Shown one piece after another: positions 35,776-44,856 of a stretch of 64,000 bases of DNA (position 1 is the first letter of the stretch; each line of letters opens with the position of its first letter). The position numbers and the translations under genes are program-made. The notes below the pieces were generated by a model. That model was not told where the DNA came from and made no database searches. It saw nothing but the letters and a program-made list of their open reading frames with translations. Source of the DNA: Labedella populi (lineage in GTDB: Bacteria; Actinomycetota; Actinomycetes; Actinomycetales; Microbacteriaceae); contig NZ_RZNC01000005.1 in NCBI RefSeq assembly GCF_004078655.1, positions 62,001 to 126,000 on the forward strand. The letters are read 5' to 3'.

Positions 35776-36081
35776 TTACCAGCTCGACTTGGTGATGCCG
35801 GGCAGCTCGCCTCGGTGCGCCATGTCGCGGAAACGCACACGCGAGATGCCGAACTTCGAGAGGTGCCCACGGGGGCGCCCGTCGATCGCGTCGCGGTTGC
35901 GGAGGCGGATCGGCGACGCGTCGCGCGGGAGCTTCTGCAGGCCGAGACGTGCGGCCTCGCGGGCCTCGTCGGTCGCATTGGGGTCCACGAGGGTCTTCTT
36001 CAGCTCGAGGCGCTTCGCGGCGTAGCGCTCCACGATGACCTTACGCTGGTCGTTCTTGGCGATCTTGCTCTTCTTGGCCAT
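35776..36081 (-). CDS. rpsN: 30S ribosomal protein S14 (uS14), zinc-free form
   Basis: A 101-residue long-form S14 without the CxxC-CxxC zinc ribbon of the 61-residue form. It starts [19 protein letters not shown] and has the conserved [20 protein letters not shown] and ends KSSW. The three-base gap after rpmG shows tight co-transcription. The long form is the C-minus paralog that replaces the zinc form during zinc shortage in mycobacteria and others. Whether a zinc form exists elsewhere cannot be seen here. Confidence 0.98.
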   Translation of the reverse strand: MAKKSKIAKNDQRKVIVERYAAKRLELKKTLVDPNATDEAREAARLGLQKLPRDASPIRLRNRDAIDGRPRGHLSKFGISRVRFRDMAHRGELPGITKSSW

Positions 36082-36084
36082 GGT

Positions 36085-36252
36085 TTAGCGCTCCTCTCGG
36101 AAATCGACGTGCTTACGGATGACGGGGTCGTACTTCTTGAGCACGAGACGGTCGGGGTCGTTGCGACGGTTCTTCTTCGTCACGTAGGTGTACCCCGTGC
36201 CGGCCGTCGAACGGAGCTTGATGATGGGACGGACGTCCTGCTGCTTGGCCAT
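36085..36252 (-). CDS. rpmG: 50S ribosomal protein L33 (bL33), zinc-free form
   Basis: A 55-residue protein starting [18 protein letters not shown] and ending HVDFREER. No Cys is present, so it is the C-minus paralog. It is three bases from both neighbours. The gene is short and easily missed. Positively charged throughout, as expected for L33. Confidence 0.97.
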   Translation of the reverse strand: MAKQQDVRPIIKLRSTAGTGYTYVTKKNRRNDPDRLVLKKYDPVIRKHVDFREER

Positions 36253-36254
36253 GG

Positions 36255-36491
36255 TTAGATCTTCTCCCCACGTGCGAGCAGGTCCTTCACGACGGACTCG
36301 ATGCCACGGGCGTCGATGACCTTGATGCCCTTGGCGGACAACGTGAGGGTGACGTTACGACGAAGCGACGGCACGTAGTACGTCTTCTTCTGAACGTTCG
36401 GGTCGAAACGGCGCTTGGTGCGCCGGTGCGAGTGCGAAATGTTGTGTCCGAAGCCGGGAACGGCTCCGGTCACCTGGCACACTGCTGCCAT
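36255..36491 (-). CDS. rpmB: 50S ribosomal protein L28 (bL28)
   Basis: A 78-residue protein starting [20 protein letters not shown] with [12 protein letters not shown] and the C-terminal [15 protein letters not shown]. The zinc form starts with two Cys (CxxC); here only one Cys is left (CQVTG), so it is of the C-minus type. It is the first gene of rpmB-rpmG-rpsN. The ATG at 36491 has GGAGAG upstream. The longer in-frame start at 36632 lacks support. Confidence 0.97.
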   Translation of the reverse strand: MAAVCQVTGAVPGFGHNISHSHRRTKRRFDPNVQKKTYYVPSLRRNVTLTLSAKGIKVIDARGIESVVKDLLARGEKI

Positions 36492-36678
36492 TGGTTCTCT
36501 CCTGTCGATACCGCGGAACGAGTGTTCCGCCCAAGATCTCTTGTCGGCGCGACTCAACCCCCGGGTGCTTCTGGGGATGGTTCTGATGGGAGTTGTCGCA
36601 CGTGCATGGACGAAAGGAGTCCGCCCAGCCAAAGAGCCATCCTACACGAGGAAGCGGTCGGTGTCGCGCCGACGTCGG

Positions 36679-36707
36679 TGTCACTCCAACGCCGCTGTCA
36701 CTCCAAC
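36679..36707. promoter_or_regulatory. 12-bp direct repeat in the rpmB divergent promoter
   Basis: TGTCACTCCAAC occurs at 36679-36690 and again at 36696-36707, a period of 17 bp, in the 258-base gap between rpmB (leftward) and the membrane protein at 36750 (rightward). No Zur-type AT-rich palindrome is visible in this gap. Confidence 0.5.
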
Positions 36708-36749
36708 AGGGACGCGCGGCGGCGGCGAGCGGTGCGCGAGGATCGACGA

Positions 36750-37703
36750 ATGCCCGACTCCCCCGTCCCTCCCCACTCACCTGTGCCGCCCGCCTACCCA
36801 CCGGCGCTCCCGACCCCGCCCGTGACGATCCGCGACGCGTTCGCCGAATCCCTCTCCGGTGAACCGGCGCCCGCCACCGCCGCGGCCTCGTCCGGCCCCC
36901 GCGTCGGGCACGCGCTCGGAATCGCCTCCCTCGCACTCGGCGTTCTCGCCGTGATGGGGAGCACGGTTCCGATCGTGAACCTCGCGAGCGTCGGCTTCGC
37001 CGTCGCCGGCTCCGGGCTCGGCATCGCCGCCCTCTTCCTGCTCGCACGCGGGCGGGGACTGGCGCTCGCCGGCACCATCACGAGTGTCGTCGCCCTCGTC
37101 GTCTCCGTCGCACTCGCGGTCGTCTACTCCGGAGTCCTCGCCGCCACGGCATCGACGGCGCTCTTCGGCTGGAACACGAGCGACGTCTACAGCACGGGGT
37201 ACGACGATGCCGAGGAGACGATCGCTCCCCTCGACGACAGTGCGTCCGACGGGACCTTCGACGCACCGCTGAGCCTCGGGGAGACCGTCGTAGTGACGCG
37301 TGACGGCGAGCCCCGGTGGGAGATCACGCTCATGGATGCGACGTTCGACGCACTCGACGAGGTGCAGACGGCCAACGCCGACATCCACGTCTCCGATGAC
37401 CTCGTCGGGGGCCTCGGCCAGTACGCGTACGTCTCCGCTGAGATCACCTACCTCGGCGACGGCACCGCGACGGTCTACAACGAGATCTACGTCGCCTTCG
37501 CCCCGACGGCCAACGTGGCCTATTACCCCGGAGAGGTGCCGGCGGTACCCCCCGGAACAGATCTCGCTTTCGCGGAGGACATCGACTCCGGCGAGACCCT
37601 CGAGGGGAACGTCCTCGTGGCGCTTCCGCTGGGCGCTCAAGACACCGGTCGGTGGACCGTGGGCGGCGAGTGGACGGACGTCCTGTACGTCGCAGCCGAG
37701 TGA
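36750..37703 (+). CDS. hypothetical membrane protein with extracellular C-terminal domain
   Basis: A 317-residue protein. The first 50 residues are Pro/Ala-rich; a DUF4190-like membrane block follows with VGHALGIASLALGVLAVM, FAVAGSGLGIAALFLLARG and TITSVVALVVSVALAVVYSG (three helices). The C-terminal part from about residue 165 is a beta-rich domain resembling DUF4352-type domains (ETVVVTRDGEPRWEITLMDA). The ATG at 36750 is preceded by GAGGATCGACGA. Alone and divergent from rpmB. Function unknown; a cell-surface role is inferred. Confidence 0.75.
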   Translation: MPDSPVPPHSPVPPAYPPALPTPPVTIRDAFAESLSGEPAPATAAASSGPRVGHALGIASLALGVLAVMGSTVPIVNLASVGFAVAGSGLGIAALFLLARGRGLALAGTITSVVALVVSVALAVVYSGVLAATASTALFGWNTSDVYSTGYDDAEETIAPLDDSASDGTFDAPLSLGETVVVTRDGEPRWEITLMDATFDALDEVQTANADIHVSDDLVGGLGQYAYVSAEITYLGDGTATVYNEIYVAFAPTANVAYYPGEVPAVPPGTDLAFAEDIDSGETLEGNVLVALPLGAQDTGRWTVGGEWTDVLYVAAE

Positions 37704-37811
37704 ACCCAGCCGAGTGACCCCGGTTCCGGATCGCCGGAATCGGGAATGCGCTCGGCGCGATCGCGTTGGGCTTCCCGTGCCTTCTTGCCTCGCCGCCCCC
37801 GGACCCCACTC

Positions 37812-39221
37812 GTGACCGTGACCGACGAGGAGGTCGGCTTCCGCTCCGCGCGAGGCCCCGTCCTCATCGCCCTCATGCTCGCGACGGGTCTCATCGCGAT
37901 CGAGTCGACCATCATCGCGACGGCGGTGCCGTCGATCGTGAAGGATCTGGGCGGCTTCGCTCAGTTCCCCTGGCTCTTCTCCGTCTATCTGCTGGCCCAA
38001 GCGGTGTCGGTGCCCGTGTACGCGAAGCTCGCCGACACGGTCGGCCGAACGCCCATCATCCTCACCGGCATCGGCCTCTTCCTGCTCGGCTCGATCCTCT
38101 GCGGCTTCGCCTGGGACATGACGTCGCTCATCGTCTTCCGTGCCGTGCAGGGGCTCGGTGCCGGAGCCGTGCTGCCCGTCTCCGTGACGATCGCCGGCGA
38201 CATCTACACGGTGCGGGAGCGCGCGAAGGCGCAAGGCTACCTTGCGAGCGTGTGGGCGATCTCGTCCGTCGTCGGCCCGACCCTCGGCGGGTTGTTCTCG
38301 CAGTACCTCGATTGGCGATGGATCTTCTTCGTCAACATCCCGCTCTGTCTCCTCGCGGCGTACATGCTGCGGCGCCACCACAAGGAGACGATCGAACGCA
38401 CGAATCACCGCGTCGACATCGCCGGGGCGAGCGTGTTGACCGTCGGGCTGACGCTCGTGATCCTCGCGGTCCTCGAGGGCGGCAACGCGTGGGACTGGCT
38501 GTCGTGGCAGAGCCTGACGGCGTTCGGCACCGGGGCCGTCCTCCTCGTGATCTTCGGGTTCATCGAGCAGCGCGCCGCCGAGCCCGTCCTCCCGCTCACC
38601 ATCTTCCGCCGGCGCCTCATCACGACGACGTCGCTCATCTCGCTCGGGGTCGGCGCGATCCTCGTCGGGCTGACCTCGTTCGTCCCGACGTTCCTCGAGG
38701 TGTCGGCGGGCGCGACGCCGCTCGTCGGCGGGCTCGCGGTCGCCGCCCTGACGCTCGGTTGGCCCATCACGGCGTCGCAGTCCGGGCGGATCTATCTGCG
38801 CGTCGGCTTCCGCCCGACGGCGCTCATGGGTCTCGCGACCTCGGTCGCGGGAGCACTCATGCTCTGGGCGAGCGCCGGGACACCGAACGCGTTCCTCGTC
38901 GCCGGTTCGTGCTTCGTCGTCGGACTCGGTCTCGGACTCGTCGCGACACCGACCCTCATCGCGGCCCAGTCGTCGGTCCAGTGGGAGGAGCGCGGCGTCG
39001 TGACGGGCGCCAACATGTTCATGCGCTCGATCGGCAGCGCGGTCGGTGTCGCCGTCTTCGGAGCGATCGCGAACTCGGTGATCGCCCGTTCCGGCGGACC
39101 GGATTCAGCCGCGGCCGTGCAATCCGGTTCGAGTGCGGTGTTCCTCGCCGTCATCATCGCGGCCGCCCTCACGATCGTCGCGGGACTCGTCATGCCGGCC
39201 GTGCGCGCACCCGCGGCATAG
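37812..39221 (+). CDS. MFS drug/solute exporter, DHA2 (EmrB/QacA) type
   Basis: A 469-residue transporter with 14 predicted helices. Motifs include the DHA2 motif A-like KLADTVGRTPIILTG after helix 2, and motif C-like GSILCGFAWD / PVSVTIAGDI with VWAISSVVGPTLGGLFSQY. The first helix has the D-less SIESTIIATAVPSIVKDLGG common to this clade. GTG at 37812 or 37818 are both possible; neither has a strong ribosome-binding site. No regulator gene lies next to it. Substrate unknown. Confidence 0.9.
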   Translation: MTVTDEEVGFRSARGPVLIALMLATGLIAIESTIIATAVPSIVKDLGGFAQFPWLFSVYLLAQAVSVPVYAKLADTVGRTPIILTGIGLFLLGSILCGFAWDMTSLIVFRAVQGLGAGAVLPVSVTIAGDIYTVRERAKAQGYLASVWAISSVVGPTLGGLFSQYLDWRWIFFVNIPLCLLAAYMLRRHHKETIERTNHRVDIAGASVLTVGLTLVILAVLEGGNAWDWLSWQSLTAFGTGAVLLVIFGFIEQRAAEPVLPLTIFRRRLITTTSLISLGVGAILVGLTSFVPTFLEVSAGATPLVGGLAVAALTLGWPITASQSGRIYLRVGFRPTALMGLATSVAGALMLWASAGTPNAFLVAGSCFVVGLGLGLVATPTLIAAQSSVQWEERGVVTGANMFMRSIGSAVGVAVFGAIANSVIARSGGPDSAAAVQSGSSAVFLAVIIAAALTIVAGLVMPAVRAPAA

Positions 39222-39231
39222 CGGGAGCACG

Positions 39232-39690
39232 TCACATCCCGGCGGACTCCGAAACGCTCGGAGCGGCGGGCGTACCTCCGACGGTGCACGAGAAGATCCC
39301 GTCGTAGACGTTGCCGTCGTCGTCCTCGACGGTGCCGATCAGGTCGACGAGCCACTCCGAGCCGTTCTGCCGGACGACGTCCGGGCTGTAGGGGTTCCAC
39401 GAGGCGGAGTCGGGGTCGAGCCCGTCGGCAGCGGTCTTGTCACGATGGAACGCGACGCACGCGGCGTACGCGCTCTCCGCCGTCCACGACGCCGGAGAGG
39501 TCGGCGTCGGCGTGGGTGCCGGGGTCGCCGTCACCGAAGGGGTCGGAGCCGTCGCGGTCGGCGTCGGACGCGTGGGCGTCGATCCCCCGGCGCTCGGCGA
39601 CGACGACGGCTCGGGCGAGCCACTCGTGCAGCCGGCCAGAGCGATCCCCGCGGCGAGCACCACGGCCGCCATCACTGCACGCTTCGACAT
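39232..39690 (-). CDS. small lipoprotein with Ser/Thr/Pro-rich linker
   Basis: A 152-residue exported protein. Lipobox is ALAGC after MSKRAVMAAVVLAAGI. A linker of about 50 residues of Ser, Thr and Pro follows, then a domain with the pattern YAACVAFHRDKTA and IFSCTVGG, probably one disulfide. ATG at 39690 follows AGGGGGAC. Found only by general features; no family is recognised. Confidence 0.75.
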   Translation of the reverse strand: MSKRAVMAAVVLAAGIALAGCTSGSPEPSSSPSAGGSTPTRPTPTATAPTPSVTATPAPTPTPTSPASWTAESAYAACVAFHRDKTAADGLDPDSASWNPYSPDVVRQNGSEWLVDLIGTVEDDDGNVYDGIFSCTVGGTPAAPSVSESAGM

Positions 39691-39755
39691 CTGTCCCCCT
39701 GCGGTTCTCGCGGCGGATCGTCCCCGCCGTCCTGCCAGGCTAGCGGCGTCCCCGG

Positions 39756-41222
39756 TCAGTCCGTCGGCGGACGCGCGCACCACGGCAGGTCGAAACCGGC
39801 GATCGTCGCCGCGACCTCGGCAGACTTCCGCTCGATGAGCACGGTCGAGACGCCCCGCGGCATCGGCAGGATGGGGTAGAGATCGGAGCCGAATTCTGCG
39901 CGGTTCCGGGCCTCGACGACCGCGATGTATTGCCCGTTCGGGGAGGCGCAGACCTGGAGGATCGAGGTGCCGACGTCGTCGACGGCGTAGAGCCGCCGAG
40001 AGGTCTCATCGTCCACGAGCTCGACGGACTGACTGAGCGAACCGGACGCGGCGTCGTACTGCGAGTAGATGCGTACGTACGCCGAGCCTGAGAGCGACGC
40101 GAGCTCACCCGGGTTGCCCGTCAGGTCCGGTGGGACCGGGAACGGACTCTCCTCCCCCGTCAGCAGATCGACCTGCACGATCGCATCGATGCGCTCCACA
40201 ATCGCCGTCTGCTCGTCGACGAGGAACCCGTGGATGAAGAGGGCGTCGCCGAGGAGCACCGGATCCCCCGGAACGAGCGCGTCCGCGACGACGAGCTCGT
40301 CATCGAACGTGCGGACGAGGACCGAGGTCGTCGACGGCACGAAGGACCACTGTGTGACGTTCGTCTCCTCCGTGCCCGTGGCCCGGACCCGCACGGGAGG
40401 ATCATCGGTCTTCGTGCGCAGGACGAAAAGGCCGCTCTCGATGCTCGTCGCCGTACCGGCGTCTTGCGAGTAGAGGAACCCGACGAGGAACTGACGGGGC
40501 GACGACTGCAACTGCTCGACGCGCCCTTCACCCGGAAGCGGGATCTCCGTGGGTTCACCCCCCGAGAGCGGAACGGAGAAGAGTTGGGAGTGGTCCTCGT
40601 CGGTGATCGTCGCGACGACGAGGTCGTCCGCCACGACCTCGAACTGCTGGATCCGCGGAGCCGCGAAGACCGTCTCCCCCTCCCCCGCGATGTCGATCCG
40701 GCGGATGTGGTCGTCGCCCGTGTCGTCGCGCTCGAGGATGTAGAGCGGCGGCTCGCCCGTCGAGAAGGCGTAGGCGAAATCCGACAAGGGGGCGGACCCC
40801 GGCGACCGCACGTCGTCGACCGTCACCTCGTAGTCGGTGTCGTATGCCAGCACGGCGTCGAAGCGGATGAGGATCGCCGTCCCCTCCGTCTGGACGGTCA
40901 CGGGTGCCGCCGGCGTCACCGTGACGTCATCGGCCGACACCTCCCGGATCGGGCGGTCGGCGTAGAGGATCAGCCGGGCACCGGAGTCCGCGACGGTCGA
41001 CGCCACATCGATGTCCGCGCGCGCGAGCTGCGGCCCCTGGAGCAGCCCCACGGCCCCCGCGCCGACGACGATGACGAGGAGCGCTCCGATGGTCGCCGCG
41101 AGCGTGCGCCGGAACACCGAGCGGCGGCGTGCGGCCAACCGGGTCGCTCGCGAGCCCGACGGCGCTGCCACGCTCCGATCCGCACCGGCGCGACGATCGG
41201 TACTCAGCCGATCAGTACTCAT
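39756..41222 (-). CDS. membrane-anchored protein with Ig-like and beta-propeller-like domains
   Basis: A 488-residue protein. A cytoplasmic N-terminus of about 35 residues is followed by one helix (TLAATIGALLVIVVGAGAVG), an Ig-like (Big_5/SbsA) domain of about 100 residues (ADDVTVTPAAPVTVQTEG, YEVTVDDVRSPGS) and a C-terminal WD40-like beta-propeller of about 330 residues. Two Cys at the C-terminus (QVCASPNG, DLPWCARPP) could pair. It overlaps the TIGR03943 gene by 11 bases and is co-transcribed with it and the permease. Role unknown; probably an extracellular sensor or binding scaffold. Confidence 0.78.
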   Translation of the reverse strand: MSTDRLSTDRRAGADRSVAAPSGSRATRLAARRRSVFRRTLAATIGALLVIVVGAGAVGLLQGPQLARADIDVASTVADSGARLILYADRPIREVSADDVTVTPAAPVTVQTEGTAILIRFDAVLAYDTDYEVTVDDVRSPGSAPLSDFAYAFSTGEPPLYILERDDTGDDHIRRIDIAGEGETVFAAPRIQQFEVVADDLVVATITDEDHSQLFSVPLSGGEPTEIPLPGEGRVEQLQSSPRQFLVGFLYSQDAGTATSIESGLFVLRTKTDDPPVRVRATGTEETNVTQWSFVPSTTSVLVRTFDDELVVADALVPGDPVLLGDALFIHGFLVDEQTAIVERIDAIVQVDLLTGEESPFPVPPDLTGNPGELASLSGSAYVRIYSQYDAASGSLSQSVELVDDETSRRLYAVDDVGTSILQVCASPNGQYIAVVEARNRAEFGSDLYPILPMPRGVSTVLIERKSAEVAATIAGFDLPWCARPPTD

Positions 41223-42072
41223 AGGGGACGTCCGGCTCGGGGGTCGGATCGACCGACTCGGGCGAGACGGAGACGGGGCTGACCGCCGAGGCGTCCGGCG
41301 CCACGGCGAAGGCGCCGTCGACCGTGACCCACGACCCCACCTCGAATCGCTCGTCCCAGCCGGGCGAGTAGACGGTGACCCCGACGGGTTGCGCATCGAT
41401 CGCACAGTGGCTCACGACGAAACGCGTCAGCACGAACGAATCGGCCGAATCCTCACTGGGCGTGACGAAGCCGATCGCCTCGAACGGCGTCGCGATGAGG
41501 CTCTCCGGATGGGTGCTCTGGCGCAGTAGCGACGCCCACTCGCGGAGCCCGTAGGTGGAGTAGTCGCCGTTCGCCGTGAGCTCGACGGTCTGGTCCCCCG
41601 GATCCGTGAGGAGGGTGCTCGCGTTGACGTCGCGGATCTCGGCGACCGCAGCGCTGATCGCGCGGGGAGGGAGCACGAGGAAGGCGAGGGCGAAGACGGC
41701 GCAGAAGACGGCCGTCGCCGCCCCGAGCACACCGGAGAGGGCGCGACGCGCGGGGCGTGGGTCTCCCGCGAGTGCCGACGTGGTGCCGTCGACCTCGTGC
41801 AGCAGGTCCTCGACGTGCGGGTGCCCGGCCAGGGCATCGTGCTCGTGGCCGGCGGGCTCGTCGCCGTGCTCGTGCTCGTGGCCGGTGCGAGGACGGGCGA
41901 GGACCGCGACGCTCGCGATCACGGCGATCGCCGACATCGCGACGATGAACGGCGTGTTGCCGGGATTGACGTAGATCCCGAGCTGACCGGTGACCGCGAG
42001 CCAGAGCGCGCACACGCTCATGACCAGGATGAGGCCGGCGCCGAGGAACCGGGAACCGTGCTCAGCCGACAA
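41212..42072 (-). CDS. TIGR03943 family putative permease subunit
   Basis: A 286-residue protein with two membrane helices near the start (LGAGLILVMSVCALWLAVTG and FIVAMSAIAVIASVAVLA), a His-rich loop (HEHEHGDEPAGHEHDALAGH), a third helix, and a C-terminal extracellular domain with RFVVSHCAIDAQPVG, a family hallmark. The only possible start is TTG at 42072, just inside the permease end. It accompanies COG0701 permeases in many bacteria. Metal ions such as zinc are a plausible cargo because of the His loop, but this is inference. Confidence 0.86.
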   Translation of the reverse strand: MSAEHGSRFLGAGLILVMSVCALWLAVTGQLGIYVNPGNTPFIVAMSAIAVIASVAVLARPRTGHEHEHGDEPAGHEHDALAGHPHVEDLLHEVDGTTSALAGDPRPARRALSGVLGAATAVFCAVFALAFLVLPPRAISAAVAEIRDVNASTLLTDPGDQTVELTANGDYSTYGLREWASLLRQSTHPESLIATPFEAIGFVTPSEDSADSFVLTRFVVSHCAIDAQPVGVTVYSPGWDERFEVGSWVTVDGAFAVAPDASAVSPVSVSPESVDPTPEPDVPYEY

Positions 42073-43114
42073 GGTTCACCACCAAGCCGAGTGCTCCCGT
42101 GAACAGCACGGCGATGAGTGTGATCTGCGTGAGGGTCTTCGTCGTGAAGGTCGTGCGCATGAGGGCGAGCAGTTTGACGTCGACGACCGGGCCGAGCACG
42201 AGGAAGGCCACGATCGCGCCCGGGAGGAAGGTCGATCCGAAGCTCAGGATGAAGAAGGCGTCGACGTTGGAGCAGATCGAGATGACGAGGGCGAGCAGCA
42301 TGAGTGCTGCGACCGACAGCACCGGGTTCGTCCCGAGCTCGACGAGCGCCGCACGGGGCACGAGCACCTGGACCGCTCCCGCGATCGAACAACCGATGAT
42401 GAGGGCCGGCATCACGGCGCGCGCCTCGGTCTGGAACTGCTCGATGCTCTGACCGACTCGCGTGCCGTGGGAGTGCTCTTCGCGGCGGCACGCCTCCTCG
42501 AATGCCGGGGTCAGCAACGACGCGGGGCGGGGATGGCGACTGTAGACGTACCCGATGAGGTTCGCGAGCACGAAGCCGCCGAGGATGCGCCAGACGAGGA
42601 TGCCGCTGTCCCAGCCGAACGCGGCGTGCGTCGTGACGATGACGATCGGGTTGAGGATGGGCGCCGCGATCAGGAAGGTGATCGACTCCGGGACGGTGAA
42701 GCCGCGCATGATGAGACCGCGGGCGAGGGGCACGTTGCCGCACTCGCACACCGGAAGGAACATGCCGAGGAGCGAGATGCACGCCCGCCGGAGGAACGGC
42801 TGACTCGGCAGGAAGCGCTCGATGACGCCGGCGGGCAGCCACACCTGCACGAGTATCGACAGCAGCACCCCGAGCACCACGAAAGGCAGCGATTCGATGA
42901 GGACGCTGAGCGTGAGGGTGAAGAAGTCGCTGAATGCTTGCGGCACGTCGAGCTGTTCGGGGCTCAGGGCCCGGATCGCGATCAGGATCGCGAGGACGAT
43001 CCCCGCTCCGATCGCGGGAGCCCGCCAGGAGCCGGCGGGTTTGCGGACCGTCGCCGCTGACCGCTGCAACGGCGGCACCGCTGTCGTGGTCGTTCTCGAG
43101 GTCTCGGCTGGCAC
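42062..43114 (-). CDS. COG0701-type permease (ArsP_1/DUF318 family)
   Basis: A 350-residue membrane protein with eight or more helices. The family signature MFLPVCECGNVPLARGLIMRG is present, and the C-terminal half repeats the fold (VISICSNVDAFFILSFGS). Two Cys in the first signature are conserved in family members. The start is GTG at 43114. It overlaps the TIGR03943 gene by 11 bases, forming a transporter pair. The exported species is unknown; organoarsenical efflux is known for some relatives. Confidence 0.9.
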   Translation of the reverse strand: MPAETSRTTTTAVPPLQRSAATVRKPAGSWRAPAIGAGIVLAILIAIRALSPEQLDVPQAFSDFFTLTLSVLIESLPFVVLGVLLSILVQVWLPAGVIERFLPSQPFLRRACISLLGMFLPVCECGNVPLARGLIMRGFTVPESITFLIAAPILNPIVIVTTHAAFGWDSGILVWRILGGFVLANLIGYVYSRHPRPASLLTPAFEEACRREEHSHGTRVGQSIEQFQTEARAVMPALIIGCSIAGAVQVLVPRAALVELGTNPVLSVAALMLLALVISICSNVDAFFILSFGSTFLPGAIVAFLVLGPVVDVKLLALMRTTFTTKTLTQITLIAVLFTGALGLVVNLVG

Positions 43115-43192
43115 GAGACCAGGGTAACCGCCGAGACTCCGGGTCTCCCGCGGGGGAGCGCGACAATCTGTCGAACTCTCGCCTCACGGACT

Positions 43193-43221
43193 GGACAAAT
43201 CGACATTGTCCGGACAAATCG
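43193..43221. promoter_or_regulatory. GACAAAT operator cluster upstream of the semialdehyde dehydrogenase gene
   Basis: GGACAAATCG occurs at 43193-43202 and at 43212-43221 (period 19 bp), and the perfect 12-bp palindrome TTGTCCGGACAA spans 43206-43217. Half-sites of the same type (TTTGTCGAT, ATCGACAAA) lie at the divergent pucR/aminotransferase promoter (46448-46480), so PucR probably binds both. Confidence 0.6.
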
Positions 43222-43282
43222 GGAGAACTAACGTGGTCACCGACGCGGCCAGCGTCCGACGCCTCCCCACGCGAGAGAGATC

Positions 43283-44794
43283 ATGACGACCGACACCCCC
43301 ACGAACCTCCCCGTCGTCCCCCACTGGATCGACGGGGCCGAATCCCCCTCCTCGAGCGGGCGCACCGCGCCCGTCTACGACCCGGCGCTCGGCGTCGCGA
43401 CGAAGCACGTCGCGCTCGCCGACCAGGCGGAGATCGAGAAGGCGATCGCCTCGGCGCACGCTGCCTTCCCCGCGTGGCGCGACATGTCGCTCGCCAAGCG
43501 GCAGAACATCCTCTTCGCGTTCCGCGAGCTCCTCAACGAGCGCAAGGGCGAGCTCGCCGAGATCATCACGAGCGAGCACGGCAAGGTCGTCTCGGACGCC
43601 CTCGGCGAGATCGCACGCGGCCAGGAGGTCGTCGAGTTCGCGACCGGCCTCGCGCACCACCTCAAGGGCGAGTACTCCGAGCAGGTCTCCACGGGCATCG
43701 ACGTGTACTCGACGAAGCAGCCCCTCGGCGTCGTCGGCATCATCAGCCCCTTCAACTTCCCGGCGATGGTGCCCGCGTGGTTCTTCCCCATCGCGATCGC
43801 CGCGGGTAACACCGTCGTGCTGAAGCCGAGCGAGAAGGACCCGTCCGCCGCGATCTGGATGGCCAAGCTCTGGAAGGAGGCCGGTCTCCCCGACGGTGTC
43901 TTCACCGTGCTGAACGGCGACAAGGAGGCGGTCGACGGCCTCCTCACGCACCCCGACGTCCGCGCGATCTCCTTCGTCGGCTCGACGCCCATCGCGAAGT
44001 ACGTGTACGAGACGGGAACGGCACACGGCAAGCGGGTCCAGGCCCTCGGTGGTGCGAAGAACCACATGCTCGTCCTCCCCGACGCCGACCTCGACCTCGT
44101 GGCCGACAGCGCGATCAACGCGGGCTTCGGCTCGGCGGGCGAGCGGTGCATGGCGATCTCGGTCGTCGTGGCGGTCGAGCCCGTCGCCGACGACCTCATC
44201 GCGAAGATCGGCGAGCGGATGGCGACGCTCACGGTCGGCGACGGGCGCCGCTCGTGCGACATGGGCCCCCTCGTCACCGAGGTGCACCGCGACAAGGTCG
44301 CCTCCTACATCGGCATCGCCGAGGAGGACGGCGCGACGGTCGTCGTCGACGGCCGCGGCATCGAGGTCGACGGGGACCCGAACGGCTTCTGGCTCGGGCC
44401 GACCCTGCTCGACAACGTGCCGACGACGTCGCGCGCCTACACGGAGGAGATCTTCGGACCGGTGCTCTCGGTCGTCCGGGTGCCGTCGTACGAGGAGGGC
44501 GTCGCGCTCATCAACGGCGGCGCGTTCGGCAACGGCACGGCGATCTTCACGAACGACGGTGGAGCGGCTCGCCGCTTCCAGAACGAGGTCCAGGTGGGGA
44601 TGATCGGCATCAACGTCCCGATCCCCGTTCCCGTCGCGACCTTCTCGTTCGGTGGCTGGAAGGACTCGCTCTTCGGCGACACGAAGGCGCACGGCGCGGA
44701 GGGTGTGAAGTTCTTCACGCAGCAGAAGGCGATCACGAGCCGCTGGCTCGACCCCTCCCACGGCGGAATCAACCTGGGCTTCCCCCAGAACTGA
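43283..44794 (+). CDS. mmsA: CoA-acylating methylmalonate/malonate-semialdehyde dehydrogenase
   Basis: A 503-residue aldehyde dehydrogenase of the MMSDH/IolA group that converts malonate or methylmalonate semialdehyde with CoA and NAD to acetyl- or propionyl-CoA. The catalytic Cys is C289 in FGSAGERCMAIS, the group's hallmark. The NAD-binding region contains VVGIISPFNFPAM and FVGSTPIAKYVYETG. It ends with a strong bidirectional terminator. With the class III aminotransferase three kilobases away, it fits breakdown of beta-alanine or another omega-amino acid. Start ATG at 43283. Confidence 0.94.
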   Translation: MTTDTPTNLPVVPHWIDGAESPSSSGRTAPVYDPALGVATKHVALADQAEIEKAIASAHAAFPAWRDMSLAKRQNILFAFRELLNERKGELAEIITSEHGKVVSDALGEIARGQEVVEFATGLAHHLKGEYSEQVSTGIDVYSTKQPLGVVGIISPFNFPAMVPAWFFPIAIAAGNTVVLKPSEKDPSAAIWMAKLWKEAGLPDGVFTVLNGDKEAVDGLLTHPDVRAISFVGSTPIAKYVYETGTAHGKRVQALGGAKNHMLVLPDADLDLVADSAINAGFGSAGERCMAISVVVAVEPVADDLIAKIGERMATLTVGDGRRSCDMGPLVTEVHRDKVASYIGIAEEDGATVVVDGRGIEVDGDPNGFWLGPTLLDNVPTTSRAYTEEIFGPVLSVVRVPSYEEGVALINGGAFGNGTAIFTNDGGAARRFQNEVQVGMIGINVPIPVPVATFSFGGWKDSLFGDTKAHGAEGVKFFTQQKAITSRWLDPSHGGINLGFPQN

Positions 44795-44814
44795 CCCCCC
44801 TCACCCCCCTGAAC

Positions 44815-44856
44815 ACTTCCTCTGTGCACGAATTTTCGAGCACAGAGGAAGTTTTT
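44815..44856. terminator. rho-independent bidirectional terminator
   Basis: Perfect 13-bp arms (44815-44827 ACTTCCTCTGTGC and 44840-44852 GCACAGAGGAAGT) around a 12-base AT-rich loop, followed by TTTT on one strand. Longer C-rich/G-rich arms outside extend the pairing. It separates the dehydrogenase gene from the converging pucR gene, whose stop lies in the terminator. Confidence 0.93.

Noticed and set aside
37251-37264. GGGACCTTCGACGC, similar to the DevR-like boxes
   Set aside because: It lies inside a coding region and lacks the right half-site (no GNCCC). Treated as chance.
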